From Beroe forskalii (Eukaryota > Ctenophora > Nuda > Beroida > Beroidae), in contig WFMF01000278.1 of assembly GCA_011033025.1 (NCBI GenBank), positions 124,001 to 188,000 of the forward strand: a stretch of DNA of 64,000 nucleotides, written 5' to 3'. The notes below the pieces were generated by a model that ran no database searches, was not told the DNA's origin, and saw only the letters and a list, made by a program, of their open reading frames with translations. The translations under genes and the position numbers were made by a program. This document shows, one piece after another, positions 21,060 to 32,706 of this stretch; within the stretch, counting starts at the first letter, position 1; every line of letters starts with the position of its first letter.

Positions 21060-21560
21060 GCCCGCATAGGTGTGTGTACGCGCGCGGCGCTTCCCTACGG
21101 GGAAGCGCGCCGCGCAACGCAGACAGGGATATACGTGTTTAGCAAATCTAACAACTATTTTGAGGAAAATTAACGGTGCGGTTCATACGCCTGTATAAGT
21201 GTGCAGTGTACGCACCGCGCGCTTGCTAAACACGTATACCCCTGTTATCGTCGCGCGGCGCGCTTCCTAAGAGAAGCGCGCGGCGCGTACACTTAATACC
21301 TATGCGCGCTTCCCTGAGGAAGCGCGCCGTGCAGCGATAACAGGGGCCGGGTATACGTGCATGGCAGGTGCGGTCGTGCCACGATTTCGAACACACGGCG
21401 CAGAATAGGGCGCTGATTTGGGCAAATTTGCCACAACCCTGAACCCGTAATATAATTCTACCCTCAAACTTGTCCGGCGTTGACAGACTCTCTCGAGAAT
21501 CAGCGCGGCGCGCGCGGCGCTGATTCGCATCACACATCAGCGCGGCTGGCGTCAGCGGGT
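21060..21560. repeat. Nested GC-rich inverted repeats
   Basis: Several hairpins are built from CGCGCGGCGCTTCC and GGAAGCGCGCCGCG. They are nested inside a larger inverted pair: ACAGGGATATACGTGTTTAG (about 21124) with TAAACACGTATACCCCTGT (about 21228), and ACAGGGGCCGGGTATACGTG at about 21341. Strikingly GC-rich against an AT-rich background. Confidence 0.75.
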
Positions 21561-22695
21561 CGTACATCGTACGACAACCTCAAACCTGAATTTAAATTGA
21601 AGTTTCAGACTAGATTCCAATTTGAATTCGAGATTGACCTTCAAGTTAGGGGAACTGAGTCCGGACAAGAGGATAAGGTGAAATAAATAGGGTAAGTGAC
21701 AATGTACTGGGAGGGGGTTTATTGGTTGATTACGTAATCAAAATATCCAATTTTCAACACAATTTTCAAAAAAATTGGCCACAAAACTTTGAAAAGTTTT
21801 CTTAAAACTGACTCAAAAGCTACATTCTTAGCAATATTTTTCAAAACTTTCCTCAATATTTTCCAAAGTTGAAACATTATCAATATTCTAGTATTTACAC
21901 TGTCTGTTTTCTTTATTGTTAACTCAAGTAGGTCGGGGATGGTTAAGCCATGATTGTGTTGTATTCTCCTCATGAAGGGGGGATGGCTTTGATTAAAAAG
22001 GGGAGGGAGGGGTTGAAAAGGGCCAAAAATTGATTATTTTATATGCAAATGATCCCTATGTTTTTATCAGCTGCAGGAGAAAGATTTAATAAAATTTTAC
22101 TAAATGGACTCCAGATTACTTGGATTGAAGCATATAATATGATGTTAGCTATTTGAAACAGAGGTGGAGTTGAAGTGTCATAAGACAGGAAAGAAAAACA
22201 AACTTACAATGTTGGGGGGATGTAGCTACGTCAAAAAGGCCACCTTCAGTCTTCACACCCCTTGTCTTCAGTACCACTGGCAGAATGGGCAATGAAGCAG
22301 CAAGGTTTCTAGAAAATCTGGCTGTTAAGATCAGAAATAAAACAAGTCAATCTTACAATATGGCTTTTGTACAAAGATGCCTGAGGTTTGACTTATTTTA
22401 GTAAAGAATTGCTAAAATTATCTTTAGTAAAGAATTGATAAAATCATCTTAAAAATGATATCTGAGTTAATAATTGATTTCAATAATTCTAATTTTAAAT
22501 TTCTAGCTAAAATCTTACATTGAAATTGACTAAGACAAATTCTTTTACTGTTAAGAATCTCCCCACACTTGAGTCTCATTTTTTGTTTGTAGAAAATTAT
22601 ATTTACATCTAGCATTACTTCATCATGTTGCCCAAGAGAGAACCAGGCTATCATAGAACCCTCCGACATTTTCATGCAGTTCTATACTGTAATAT
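21561..22695. other. Intergenic, no gene seen
   Basis: AT-rich, only short unsupported frames. Local repeats: taaagaattg(c/a)taaaat at 22402 and 22425. Confidence 0.5.
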
Positions 22696-22828
22696 CTAGA
22701 CACTTGCCTGATTGGCTCCATATTGGTTTAGACCCTTGCCCTATGTGCTAGAGTCAAAACCGGATACATCTCTCAGGCTCATGTCCTCAGGAAGTATCCC
22801 AAATTGAACCCATTAGGTAAGCGTCTAG
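22696..22828. mobile_element. Short MITE, TIR CTAGAC..TTGCCTGATTGGCTCC (copy 1)
   Basis: The ends CTAGACACTTGCCTGATTGG and, inverted, CTAGACGCTTACCTAATGGG form a 24-bp imperfect terminal inverted repeat. The interior GGTTTAGACCC..GGAAGTATCCCAAA matches a second copy at 45688-45809. About 130 bp, non-coding. Confidence 0.75.
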
Positions 22829-23063
22829 TTTCTACATATTTTATAAACTGGGCTATGATCACCTCTATTATTATAGAAGGTCGTTAGTAGAATATAATTA
22901 ATGGAAATCTTATTTGAATTAATAAGAAATCTTTCTTCAAGACATCAATCTGCAATGGAAACCAATTGCTATTTTCTTGCTATTTTCTTGCTCTCTTATC
23001 GCAACGCTTATCAGTTAAAGATTTGTAACTGCTGCACATCGTGCAACCTTGTGTTGCATTGAA

Positions 23064-23933
23064 ATGCGTACAAGTACATCGCAGTCGGACCCTGAGGAAT
23101 TTGAGAAATTGAAGAAGAGCAGTGTGGATCACATCCAGGAGGCACTGCAGGAGCTCGGTGTGGAGAGGACAGGGCAACTCAGCCCCTTCAAGATTGGCAA
23201 GCTGAAGAAAGACAGATTGTCCGAGTTATTGCTTGATACACTCTGTATGCTGGATGACTTGACGTGTAGTGTTGTGGACAGCTCGTACGCACCCCGTGGT
23301 GTGACTGCAGAGCTTCTGGAAGCTCAGAAGAAGATCATCTCGCTCCAGTCAGAGCTGCTGGAGTGCAAGCAGGAGAAGTTGGACTCAGTCAAGACTGTAG
23401 TACAGTCATCAGTGTGCGAGACCGTGAAGGAAGAGATCAAATCCTTCAGTGCAGTTGTCCAGAGTGGTACAGGAGGCGCACAGAAGCCATTGAGCCAGTC
23501 GGTGCTGAAGAAAGTCGTCCAGGACGTTGTTAAGACTGAAGATCGCAGCAAGAACGTCATGATTTTCGGAGTGAGTGACGAGGCAAATGAGGATACGAGT
23601 GCTAAGGTCAGCGAGCTGTTCGATGCGTTGGGGGAGAAACCACGAATCGACGTCTGCAGAGTGGGGAAACATGTTCCCGGTGGCTCACCGAGACCGGTAA
23701 AGGTAGTGACCACATCCTCCACCGTAGCAGATCAGCTGATGCAGAAGGGGAGGAGACTCAGTCATCTGGAGAAGTACAAGAGGCTGTATGTGAATCCGGA
23801 CCGTTCACCGGAGCAGAGGGAGCAACGCAGGGAGCTGGTGAGAGAGGTCAAGCGGCTAACAGACGTTGATAAGGACAAGCGTCATTTCATCAGAAATGGG
23901 AGGGTGTGCAGTGTTGCCCGGAGTGCAACTTGA
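23064..23933 (+). pseudogene. LINE (non-LTR retrotransposon) ORF1-like protein, no EN/RT partner
   Basis: An open frame of 290 residues from ATG at 23064 (an in-frame ATG at 23049 is also possible). Residues 1-85 are charged. A helical, coiled-coil-like segment follows (about 95-150, LLEAQKKIISLQSELLECKQ). Then comes an RRM-like region opening SKNVMIFGVSDE and containing DVCRVGK, and a basic C-terminal part with RLYVNPDRSPEQREQRR. This arrangement is typical of ORF1/gag proteins of animal non-LTR elements, which bind element RNA. No endonuclease or reverse transcriptase follows, so the copy is internally deleted or the frame is domesticated. Sequence to 24260 may be its 3' tail, cut off by the MITE at 24261. 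Confidence 0.7.
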
Positions 23934-24260
23934 CAGCGGCGCGTATGGGTGATTTTGATAAGGTGTTTTGAACTTGATTTTGAATCTTGGACTATGACAT
24001 GTGTTTTTGTGTGGACAGCTGGAGTAATTTGGCGTTCAAGTGTGCGGACACAAAACTTAATTGTTTTCCCAATCATTTCAACCCTTTCTGGTGTTTTAAG
24101 CAGCGCTTCCACACTTGTTATAAGTCTCCTTGATTGGCGTGCAGCATCCAACTTTCGGGTCAATTTTAATGATTATTTACTGTATATTATATTTTATTTA
24201 GAAGCCCTCTGCGGTACCCTTTATGGGTTTTCAAACAAACAAAATAATTATTTTATTAGA

Positions 24261-24881
24261 TTATTAAAGGACGAGTAAAGCGTAGAAATTTTGTTCAAAT
24301 ATCGTTCTGAGACGTTGTACACAGAATCTAGGGCAATTCTCTAATCTAATCATTAAAAAACGAAGATTCTACCACACCTACAAGATGAGATATTCCCTTC
24401 CATATATTTATCATACATAACATGCAGTTGATGTCGGAATTTGGTCCCCTTCCTATCCACGCGACCTTGCATGTTATGTATTTTGCATGTTATTAATCTT
24501 GCGTTTTGGTACAATTATCCATCCCATATGAGTGGTTAAACACTGTTTTGCTTCGTCTAGTGGAACTCCCAATTCTGAGTCAATAATAAAAACCAACAAA
24601 TACATCTAATTAGTAATCGAGGCGTGAAAAAATCAATCAAAACCGTCAAAAACAGTGGAATATATACTGTGTTTACATAGTGAACTCAGGGTGTAATTTG
24701 ATACTGGGGACCATAATGCATCATATTTTGCGCCTAGAATTGCTCTTTGATTTAGCTATAGCGTGCGGTAGGAAGTGAATAGAAACATCGGACTTTGACT
24801 AAAGTGCTTTTAATTATGATACCTATCATAGTATGAAATATTTTGTATACCTTAAATTTCGCTTTACTCGTCCTTTAATAA
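24261..24881. mobile_element. 621-bp MITE, TIR TTATTAAAGGACGAGTAAAGCG
   Basis: TTATTAAAGGACGAGTAAAG at the left is the near-perfect inverse of CTTTACTCGTCCTTTAATAA at the right, extending to about 30 bp with AAATTT. No coding frame. It sits directly between the LINE remnant and the 3' end of the secreted-protein gene. Confidence 0.82.
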
Positions 24882-24911
24882 CTCGATTGTAATTTACTGT
24901 ATTGTAATTTA

Positions 24912-25739
24912 TTATGTAATTTTATATATGCCCAATTTACCTGGAGGAGATCTTGAGAATATTCTGTAATAGGTTGTGGCAGTGTCTTCGCCGTCAAACT
25001 TGAAGTGTGTTGAATCGTAATCCCATTCCACCCATTTTCTACACTCAGCAGGTAAAAACTTATCAGTGTATGTCATTGTGAGAAAGATCTCTTTGTTGCA
25101 CTTAACTTTCAGATCCACTGGTCCTTTCTCAAATGTCCACTCACTGTAGCTATCACAGAATGACATTGGAGAAGCAGTTTCATGTTCTAACCATTCATAA
25201 TCCTCATAAGATCTATAGCAAAATATTGAGTATGTTGGTGGTGAGTTCAAAAGAATCATTATCCTTGCGTTCTGCTGAGAGTTATTTTCACTCTGGAACC
25301 TTAAAGTTATCTTATTGTTAGCAGTTGCAGCGTGATCACTCCTTATCCTTATCCCAATTTTAGGTAGGGTATCACATGGACTACTACGTATTGTATCGGT
25401 ATTGGGTTTCTGAATCCAACCTGGGGAATAGAAAGTCTTTTCAGCCGATTTAAAGGTTCCCTGCTATTTGATAGAAACTTGTATTAGAACTTTTATTTAT
25501 TACACCCTATATTTGATGTTCTGTATCCCTGATTGAATGAATATAAATATTAAAAAAAAAACAAATTTTAAATGCACCAAATTCGTGATGTAGTAACTTC
25601 ATATTATTTACAAATTGAAAGAAAAGCATGATGTATCACACAGTTTACAGTTACCTGTATCATAGAGTGTATTAGAACACGGATGACTTTCCATTTGATG
25701 CCAACTCAATGTCAAAATAGCTATTGTAATCCACATCAT
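24912..25739 (-). CDS. Secreted 197-aa protein with paired cysteines, unknown family
   Basis: Two exons. 25739-25655 encodes MMWITIAILTLSW (signal peptide) through SHPCSNTLYDT and ends at donor CAG/GTAACT in phase 1. 25420-24912 follows acceptor TTCCCCAG in matching phase and runs to a stop. The mature part has six cysteines (SHPCS, SPCDT, IFCYR, SFCDS, VKCNK, AECRK), which suggests disulphides, and alternating hydrophobic beta-type segments (KITLRFQ, KEIFLTMTY, TYYRIFSRS). An extracellular beta-sandwich is plausible but inferred. I do not recognise the family. The intron is 234 bp. A MITE ends 31 bp beyond the stop. Confidence 0.65.
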
Positions 25740-26860
25740 GTCTATAGGAATTTAACTCTGAATTATTTAATTCATTATTCATTAATATCATTAAGCATTA
25801 TTCATTGACCACTCCCAGGTGCCTATATATCATTTTAATACGTTAAATATTCTGACTAGAAGGCCCGATGGGCCCTCTAGGTCACAGGAAACCCAGTCAC
25901 AGGAACCAAATCTTTCTTTCTGCACTTATCCAATGCATCATAATTTTTACTGCATCAAAATGATGGTATATACCTTCTGAGCAATTATAATTTAAGAAAA
26001 CCAATCGAATGGAAACTTCTTAATAAGACTCCAGAAAGAACAGGAAATGAAGAGGGAGATTGTGAAATGAGCAACTCTTAGTGTGGTTCCTAAGAACTCC
26101 AAAGCTGAATGACGTTTGCTTGGTTCCCAAAGCTGATTGTTGGATCCTCATTATATTTAATTGAATTACAATATTCAAGGTATGGTACCTGGACAGATTA
26201 ACAATCGTGCTTATGTAGAAATCTTGCTACTTATTCTTACTATAAGCTAGCCCAATTCCCCTACCCTTCTGGCGCCCCCTTTACAGTTTATGCACCATGG
26301 GACTATATGGTAACAGTTGCTCCTCCGAATAAGCAGCAAGATTACCGGAGTTGCACCATTGTTAAATCTTCCAGGCACCTTGAATATTCTAATTCAATTA
26401 ACAGGCCCCAATCAGCTTTGTGTTTGTTCGTTTCTTACACCAGTCACATTGCACTAATACAACCCACAATAGATATAATATGGTTATATTAATATCCCAT
26501 TGAAAAAATAAAACTCAGCTTTAATTGGAGATACTTTAGGGGAAGCAGCAAGCCGCCAGCCATGTGACACAGCATGTTACCCCTACTTGAAGCCTACCTT
26601 TACCAGGTAGGTCCATCATGTGCAAAATGGCGACAGCTTTTTCCCTTTGCTGTCTTTTACAGGGCCATAGAACACTAGAAAGTTTGAGAACTAACTAACT
26701 GCTATCAAAGTTTAACAGCTAACTAAATAACTAGTTTAGGATTTTAGGCTTGCCATCAAACAACATCTAGATTCCCTTTCGTCAGTACATAAGTTCACCT
26801 TGACATCAGTTTTCATTAGATAAGTTCACCCTGAAACCATTTTTACCTTGATATATAATT
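25740..26860. other. Intergenic, no gene seen
   Basis: No exon-like frame. Presumably includes the promoter of the divergent secreted gene (5' side at 25740). No TATA box was identified with confidence. Confidence 0.5.
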
Positions 26861-27029
26861 ATCCTGGCACTAGTTTTTCCTTACATCTGTTCACCCTGAA
26901 ATCAGTTTTTCCTTTCACCATTTCACCCTGAAAATTATAAAACACCCTATTCCCAATATGATAATTTGGGGAGTGATTCAGGGAGCAACCCAATACAAAA
27001 TGAATTAGAGAAATGAGGTCCAAAGATCC

Positions 27030-28090
27030 TTCTCTCACAAGGTCATCACAGTGTCTCTCAGCTAAAGACCTGATTTCCCGATGCAACTTGAGGCTGCTTG
27101 GGAACCAATTAAGGCATGCTAATGCTTATATCGTCTGGACTTTCTGATTCTATTCAAATTAATTATCTTCTACTTTCCCATTCTGGAACAGGATTATGAC
27201 GAAACTCTCAGCTTGCAGATCGAATCAGAGAAGGAATAGGAAAGAGACCCTGTCTCATTGTCATTCAAATAACGTCCCCTCAAACAGTGATGTTTGCATA
27301 TTCAAATGAGGAGGTTCATGTATGAAGCTACTATTTCAGTATTTGATTTCATTTCAATTATCAGAGTATCAGCTTGGGGGAAGGGTCCGTCTCTATCAAG
27401 GTCATCACTGTGCCTCTCAGCTAAAGACCTGATTTCCCGATGCAACTTGAGGCTGCACGAAGAACAGTAAGGACATGCTAATGGTTAAATTGTCTGGACT
27501 TTCTGATTCTATTCAAATTATTTATCTTCTACTTTCCCATTCTGGAACAGGATTATGACGAAACTCGCAGCTTGCAGATCGAATCTGAGAAGAAATAGGA
27601 AAGAGACCCTGTTTCATTGTCATTTTAAAGTTTTAATGACGCCTCCTTAAACATTGCTGTTTGAATATTCAAATGAGAAGGTTCAGCTATGAAGCTACTA
27701 TTTCAGTATTTGGTTTCATTTCAATAGTCAGCTTGGGGAAGGTTCCGTCTCTATCAAGGCTATCACAGTGCCTCTCAGTGTTGTAGATGAGGAATTGAGG
27801 AGCCAAATGAGGAAACGATGTTGATGATATAACATACATAAAACTCATCAACCAACTATTTAACATTAGAAATGGTTAGTATAAGCAAATAATAAATTAA
27901 GTATTAGATGATATAAATTGAAACTATCACACTCAGCTAAAGACCTGATTCCCTGGTGCAACTTGAGGCTGCACGACGAACAGTTAGGCCATGCTAACGG
28001 TTCTTTTGTCTAGATTTACTGATTTTATTCAAATTATCTGAAGTCTAGCTACTTAAACATTTACCAATTTTGGATTTCAGTATTTGATTT
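27030..28090. repeat. About three tandem copies of a ~360-bp repeat
   Basis: GTCATCACAGTG(T/C)CTCTCAGCTAAAGACCTGATT begins near 27042, 27401 and 27758. Each is followed by the same succession (gatgcaacttgaggctgc, tggactttctgattctattc, ggaacaggattatgacgaaa). The third copy is interrupted at about 27780-27935 by 155 bp of unrelated sequence and is then truncated. No coding frame is shared. Confidence 0.85.
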
Positions 28091-28677
28091 CATTTCAATA
28101 ACTAACTTGAGTTTGTGAATCTTAGTAAATACACCAAAATAAGTTAGAGCAACACTAACACCAGTCTGAAATTATTGAATTATGACGTATCACTGATCCA
28201 TTCTATCGAATCACTGACACCAGTTTGATGTATCACTGACATACCTTTCACAGCTTTCCAAAGGACAAAGGGTGACTCATCAAGTTAAGAGGCAGGTCCA
28301 TTGGGTGACCCATAGGTTTAAGTGACATGTCTAGGTACTTTAAAATAATTAAAAGAATTGTCTGTTTTAATAGACAATTTTTACCAATAAAGGGAAGCCT
28401 AGCAAAATCTGCCTTTCACTTATGAATAACTAAATACCTAAATATTGTTTGCCTGAAAAAAACAATCAAGAATGGATTTTCTGGGTTAATTCCATTACTG
28501 ACTCTAAAAGACTGTCTACAAGTTAATTGTACTACCTACATAATATAAAAAATGGCTTTTTGCTTTTATTTTTACTTTACTCCGAGTGAACCTTATTTAT
28601 TAATTTATTATCCCCAATACTCTCACCCCATTCGCTAAGCTTGTTGTATTTTCAAGAGGTATATTTATCAGGAGTAT

Positions 28678-29427
28678 TTGAAAATGAAAGTTTCAGTTGT
28701 TACTGGTGCCGATGGAGCCATAGGGCTTGAATTAACAAAACGATTGGTATCACTCTCTGAAAGAAGAGGTGAAGGTATTATTATTGCCTGTTCAAGGAAT
28801 GTAAGTGAAGAACTCAATGAAGAACTCAAGAAACATAAAAATCTTAATCATGTTTATCTTGACATAACAAATCAGAATTCTGTCAATGAAGCATTCAGCA
28901 AAATTTCATCCTTACTGGAAGGTAAAGGTGTCAATCTACTTATCAATAATGCGGGAGTGTTACTATCTAGAGAAAAACCATCACTCACTCAACCTGATGA
29001 TTTCATGAAAACATTTGATGTTAATGTTGTAGGCACTCATCGAGTGACCCAAGCTTTTGCCCCCTTATTAGAATTAGCCTCAGAACAGAACCAAGATGTC
29101 GGAATAGGTTGTAACAAAGCACTATGTTTAAATATTTCATCAAATCGGGGTAGCATTACAAACACAAAGGAAATAAATACAACTTCTTATAACGTTAGCA
29201 AAGCTGCTTTAAATATGCTAACTCGTGTAACATCTATTGAGTTCCTTCAGAAGGGAGTTCTATGTTGTTCAGTGCATCCGTGCTGGGTTCGGACTGATAT
29301 GGGTGAACCAAATGCCCCTATTACATCCAAGTCTTCAGCTGAAGGGTTAATGCATCTCATAGAACATGTTAATGAAGAACATAGTGGTCTAATGATTGAT
29401 TGTAATATGAAAGTGATCCCATTTTGA
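28678..29427 (+). CDS. Short-chain dehydrogenase/reductase (sniffer/C-factor-like)
   Basis: 249 residues in one exon. The classical SDR signature is complete: TGADGAIG at 9-16 (NAD(P)-binding glycine motif), LDIT at 61-64, NNAG at 90-93, catalytic serine in NISSNRGS at 152-159, and YNVSK with Tyr171 and Lys175. PCWVRTDMG near 201-209 fits the sniffer and C-factor SDR group, cytosolic oxidoreductases that often reduce carbonyls. The substrate cannot be told. ATG at 28678 is chosen; a second Met lies at codon 3, and the glycine motif begins at the normal distance. The length matches the family, so it is probably functional. DAD1 lies 450 bp downstream on the same strand. Confidence 0.88.
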   Translation: MKMKVSVVTGADGAIGLELTKRLVSLSERRGEGIIIACSRNVSEELNEELKKHKNLNHVYLDITNQNSVNEAFSKISSLLEGKGVNLLINNAGVLLSREKPSLTQPDDFMKTFDVNVVGTHRVTQAFAPLLELASEQNQDVGIGCNKALCLNISSNRGSITNTKEINTTSYNVSKAALNMLTRVTSIEFLQKGVLCCSVHPCWVRTDMGEPNAPITSKSSAEGLMHLIEHVNEEHSGLMIDCNMKVIPF

Positions 29428-29873
29428 TTTGATAAATTTCCCATGATAAATTGTATACTTCATATCATATTTAAACCTGCTTTACCTAAATATCTATTTC
29501 TAATGAATTTATTCAGATAGAAATTAATTTGCTGCAATACATCTAACTGCAAGGCATCTATCTTCGTTACTCGAAGCTAACTTACTGAATTCCTGAGTAT
29601 AATACCTGCCTCAGCATTTGGGTGTGTTCAACGTATGAGAGCTTTTTATGAAGTAGCAATTTAAGGAGGTTTCTTGGGAATGCATGCTGAAACGACGGTG
29701 GAAGAAGGGGGTAAAAATGTGGCACACTTGGGGCATGCATCGGTCAAAAAGGGGGCATTGATGATTGACTGAGCAGTCAGTGACCGTTTTTAAGTTTTTG
29801 TTATTAATAAGTAGCTTTGAACCAAGTCTATATAATTTGTTTCGGAATTTTGATTCAAAATATTGCATAGAGA

Positions 29874-30991
29874 ATGGTCGCTGCTAATACCAACCCCACA
29901 ATGGCTGAAGTTTTGGTCAAACTCTTCAATGAGTACTGTGCTAAAACCCCCCAGAAGCTGAAGTTGATTGACGCTTACCTTGGGTGAGTTACCGCTAATG
30001 TTACACATGGACATCTTACGCCTGAATTTTGTAGTATGGGATCTTTCACATATATCCCCTCCACCCCCTCTAGGTGATTACGTAATATATGAACGATCCC
30101 TATTTGTATAATAAAGTAATAATGAAATTGGGTTGCTCAATGCTCATTCACAGACAATGTAATTATATATAGTAGACTATTAGACTTTGTTTTTCAAATA
30201 ACCCTACTTCTTTATTCATATTGGTGAGTAAACTCAACTTCAATTCCGAATTTAATTGGCTTATAAAACTTTATGTATCATTTGTTCATTATTTTCAGGT
30301 ATATCATGTTCACTGGGATCTTCCAGTTCATCTACTGCTGCTTGGTAGGGACCTTCCCTTTCAATGCCTTCCTCTCCGGCTTCATCAGTACAGTTGCTAG
30401 CTTTATTCTAGGAGGTATGAATCATGATATTTGTAGATAGATAGACAGCTTTTTTCACGATCATTAATAACTGTCAATTTGTGAAAATAGCCCGATGTTT
30501 CAATTTTGTCTGAGCTCCCAAGTCCCATAATGATTTCCGCAAACAATTATAATCTCCCATTCGATGAGGCATCGAAGGGGGTGGGGGTGATTTCGTATCG
30601 TAGCTTCTAGTTCCAAAAAGGAAGTTCTAAGTTTGACTGGCTTCCTGCCCCCTGTAATGCTAGTAGGCTAAGCAGTTAGGTACTTGGTTCATTTTGTTTC
30701 CCAAAGTCATTCGAAACTTTGATATAAATCATGAAGTATGAACTGCTAGTGCAGGCATTTCACAATTCTTGTCATTATCTAATCTCTACATTCACTCCCA
30801 ATATCACAGTTCTTATTTTTATCAAATCTCTACACTATTTCCTAAATTCCCTTCTAGGAGTGTGTCTCAGAATCCAGACCAATCCCGCTAATGTGACAGT
30901 ATTCAAAGACATATCTGTGGAAAGGGCCTTCGCAGACTTTGTGTTTGCTCACTGTGTGCTTCATCTAGTTGTGTTAAACTTCATCGGATAA
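29874..30991 (+). CDS. DAD1: DAD1, oligosaccharyltransferase subunit
   Basis: Three exons: 29874-29983, 30299-30414, and 30858 or 30861 to 30991. The joined product is about 113 residues, the family's usual length. It starts [14 protein letters not shown] and has [14 protein letters not shown] and [20 protein letters not shown], all hallmarks of DAD1/OST2. This small three-helix ER membrane protein is part of the oligosaccharyltransferase that N-glycosylates nascent chains, and its loss causes apoptosis in animals. Splice ends are GT-AG. The third exon has a tandem acceptor TAGGAG, and the downstream AG gives the canonical [10 protein letters not shown] polyadenylation signal AATAAA lies at 31037-31042. 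Intron 1 contains a small MITE at about 30038-30100. Confidence 0.93.
30038..30100. mobile_element. Small MITE of the GATC..TTCACATATTACGTAAT family in DAD1 intron 1
   Basis: GGGATCTTTCACATAT and, inverted, GGGATCGTTCATATATTACG bound a 63-bp pyrimidine-rich core. A fuller copy is at 37763-37925. Confidence 0.6.
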
Positions 30992-31506
30992 AGATTCAAA
31001 TCCTGGGCATTTTAACTTAATAGATAGACATTAATTAATAAAGTACAAAAGTTCATCTATGATATGTCAGTTTAACCTATGACATTAAAATTTGATTAAT
31101 TCATGATTTAGCTGTTTGGTTACCAAATATAATTACATATTCACAGTACGCTATGTCATTCAAGCTAATTGATTGATGGTTTTTATATCTGATAGAGCTA
31201 CAGCATGACCTTTTGAATTTGAATTGTTGTTTTGGGACGTTTCTGTTTTGGATTTGGTTCACGATGCATTCCTGGGTGATTCAAAGCTTTTGACAGATTT
31301 TTGATAGTTTTTGTTGTTTTCAAAGCCATTTACCATGAATAATGATTTCGTTTCAATGATAATTGATAAATAAAGTTTGATCAATTCAATTTCAATCTTC
31401 AAATTTGTCAATTTTGAAATAATCAGCCATTAGGCACCTTAATAACATCCATCCCTGAGCCATACAACCAAATTACCTGGTTTCACTTTTATTAACCTCT
31501 TGAGTC

Positions 31507-31774
31507 TTGATTCATTTCAACCGATTGACCTCTCAAGGCAACCTAATTCCACCTAATTTGTTACATTTCTGTGTAGATTTAGCTATGACCAAACCACTTG
31601 ATTCATTCCCATTTTCAACTGATTGCCCTCTCAAGGCAACCTAATTCCACCTAATTTGTTACATTTCTGTGTAGATTTAGCTATGACCAAACCACTTGAT
31701 TCATTCCCATTTTCAACTGATTGCCCTCTCAAGGCAACCTAATTCCACCTAATTTGTTACATTTCTGTGTAGCT
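31507..31774. repeat. 98-bp tandem repeat upstream of the CCDC12 start
   Basis: About 2.7 copies of a 98-bp unit containing CTCTCAAGGCAACCTAATTCC and TTTCTGTGTAGATTTAGCTATGACC. The last copy ends as TTTCTGTGTAGCTATGACC, which supplies the CCDC12 start codon at 31775. Confidence 0.85.
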
Positions 31775-32706
31775 ATGACCACGGATACTGCTGCTGCCTC
31801 CTCTAGTGCTAGAGACTCAGATGAGGAACAGCAGACCAGCAGAAAACGGCTCAAGTTCAGGAGTTACAAGCCACATGATAACACGCTACAGGGGAAAACA
31901 GTTAGTTCTTTTCTAATTTTAATGTTGATTAGACAGCAAATAAGACAAACAGTAATTATTGTCTGGAAAGCTGGAACTTGATATCTTTGTGTAAAACATC
32001 CTTAGAGTTCCATCCTCAAATGTTCAGTTCCTTTCTAAGTGAAAGCATTCAATTCGTTAGATCGACCATATCCCACAACTATAGTAACATAGATTGGTCA
32101 GATTGTAGTTTGTTATGTCAATCATGGTAGAGAACTTTTAAAATAAAAAAAAACAAAAACAATATAATCAACATTTATTTTTGCTGGGCGCTATCAATTT
32201 ATCCAATATCCTCTTTACTTACAGCTGTGGTATTTGATACTTTGATAGTTTTTAAATTGTATACAATCCATAAATTTAGTAATTTATGCACGTCATTTTC
32301 TTCAGTTGAATCCCGCCACTGCCATGTCAATCGAGGAAACCGTGTCGAGCATTGTGAACGACGCCAAAATCAACCAGCCGAGATAGACCTCAATGTCTTA
32401 GCTCCCAGGTGAGAAAGGAGTAAACTTAATGCCGAGTACCTAATTTAAATCACTCTGTGGTTAATCTCTTAATTACTTAATTATATTGATTTGAATATTA
32501 GGAGAAACATTGTCGCATGTCGCATTTAATATATATTCTGTTTTGTCAGGAAAGCTAACTGGGATTTGAAGCGTGACGTGGAGAAGAAGCTTCTGAAACT
32601 GGAGAAGAGAACGAAGAGAGCCATGGCTGAGATGATACGGGAGAAGATGAAAGCAGAACACAACCTTTCAGCTGGAGGGGTGGAGGAGGATAATGATAGT
32701 GATTGA
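31775..32706 (+). CDS. CCDC12: CCDC12 (Cwf18) spliceosome-associated protein, with an apparent 1-nt break
   Basis: Three exons: 31775-31900, 32306-32408 and 32550-32706, about 128 residues. Exon 1 encodes KRLKFRSYKPHDNTLQ, matching the family's LRNYVPEDEDL region. Exon 2 encodes EETVSSIVNDAKINQP and then EIDLNVLAPR. Exon 3 encodes KANWDLKRDVEKKLLKLEKR, the conserved signature, and ends EEDNDSD. CCDC12/Cwf18 is a core component of activated spliceosomes. Exon 2 needs one extra base near 32378-32381 (CCGAGATA) to keep the reading frame; without it a TAG follows. Because conservation resumes immediately, I favour a sequencing deletion over a pseudogene. AATAAA lies at 33056-33061. A diverged copy of the exon 3 end is repeated at about 32838-32880. 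Confidence 0.85.
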
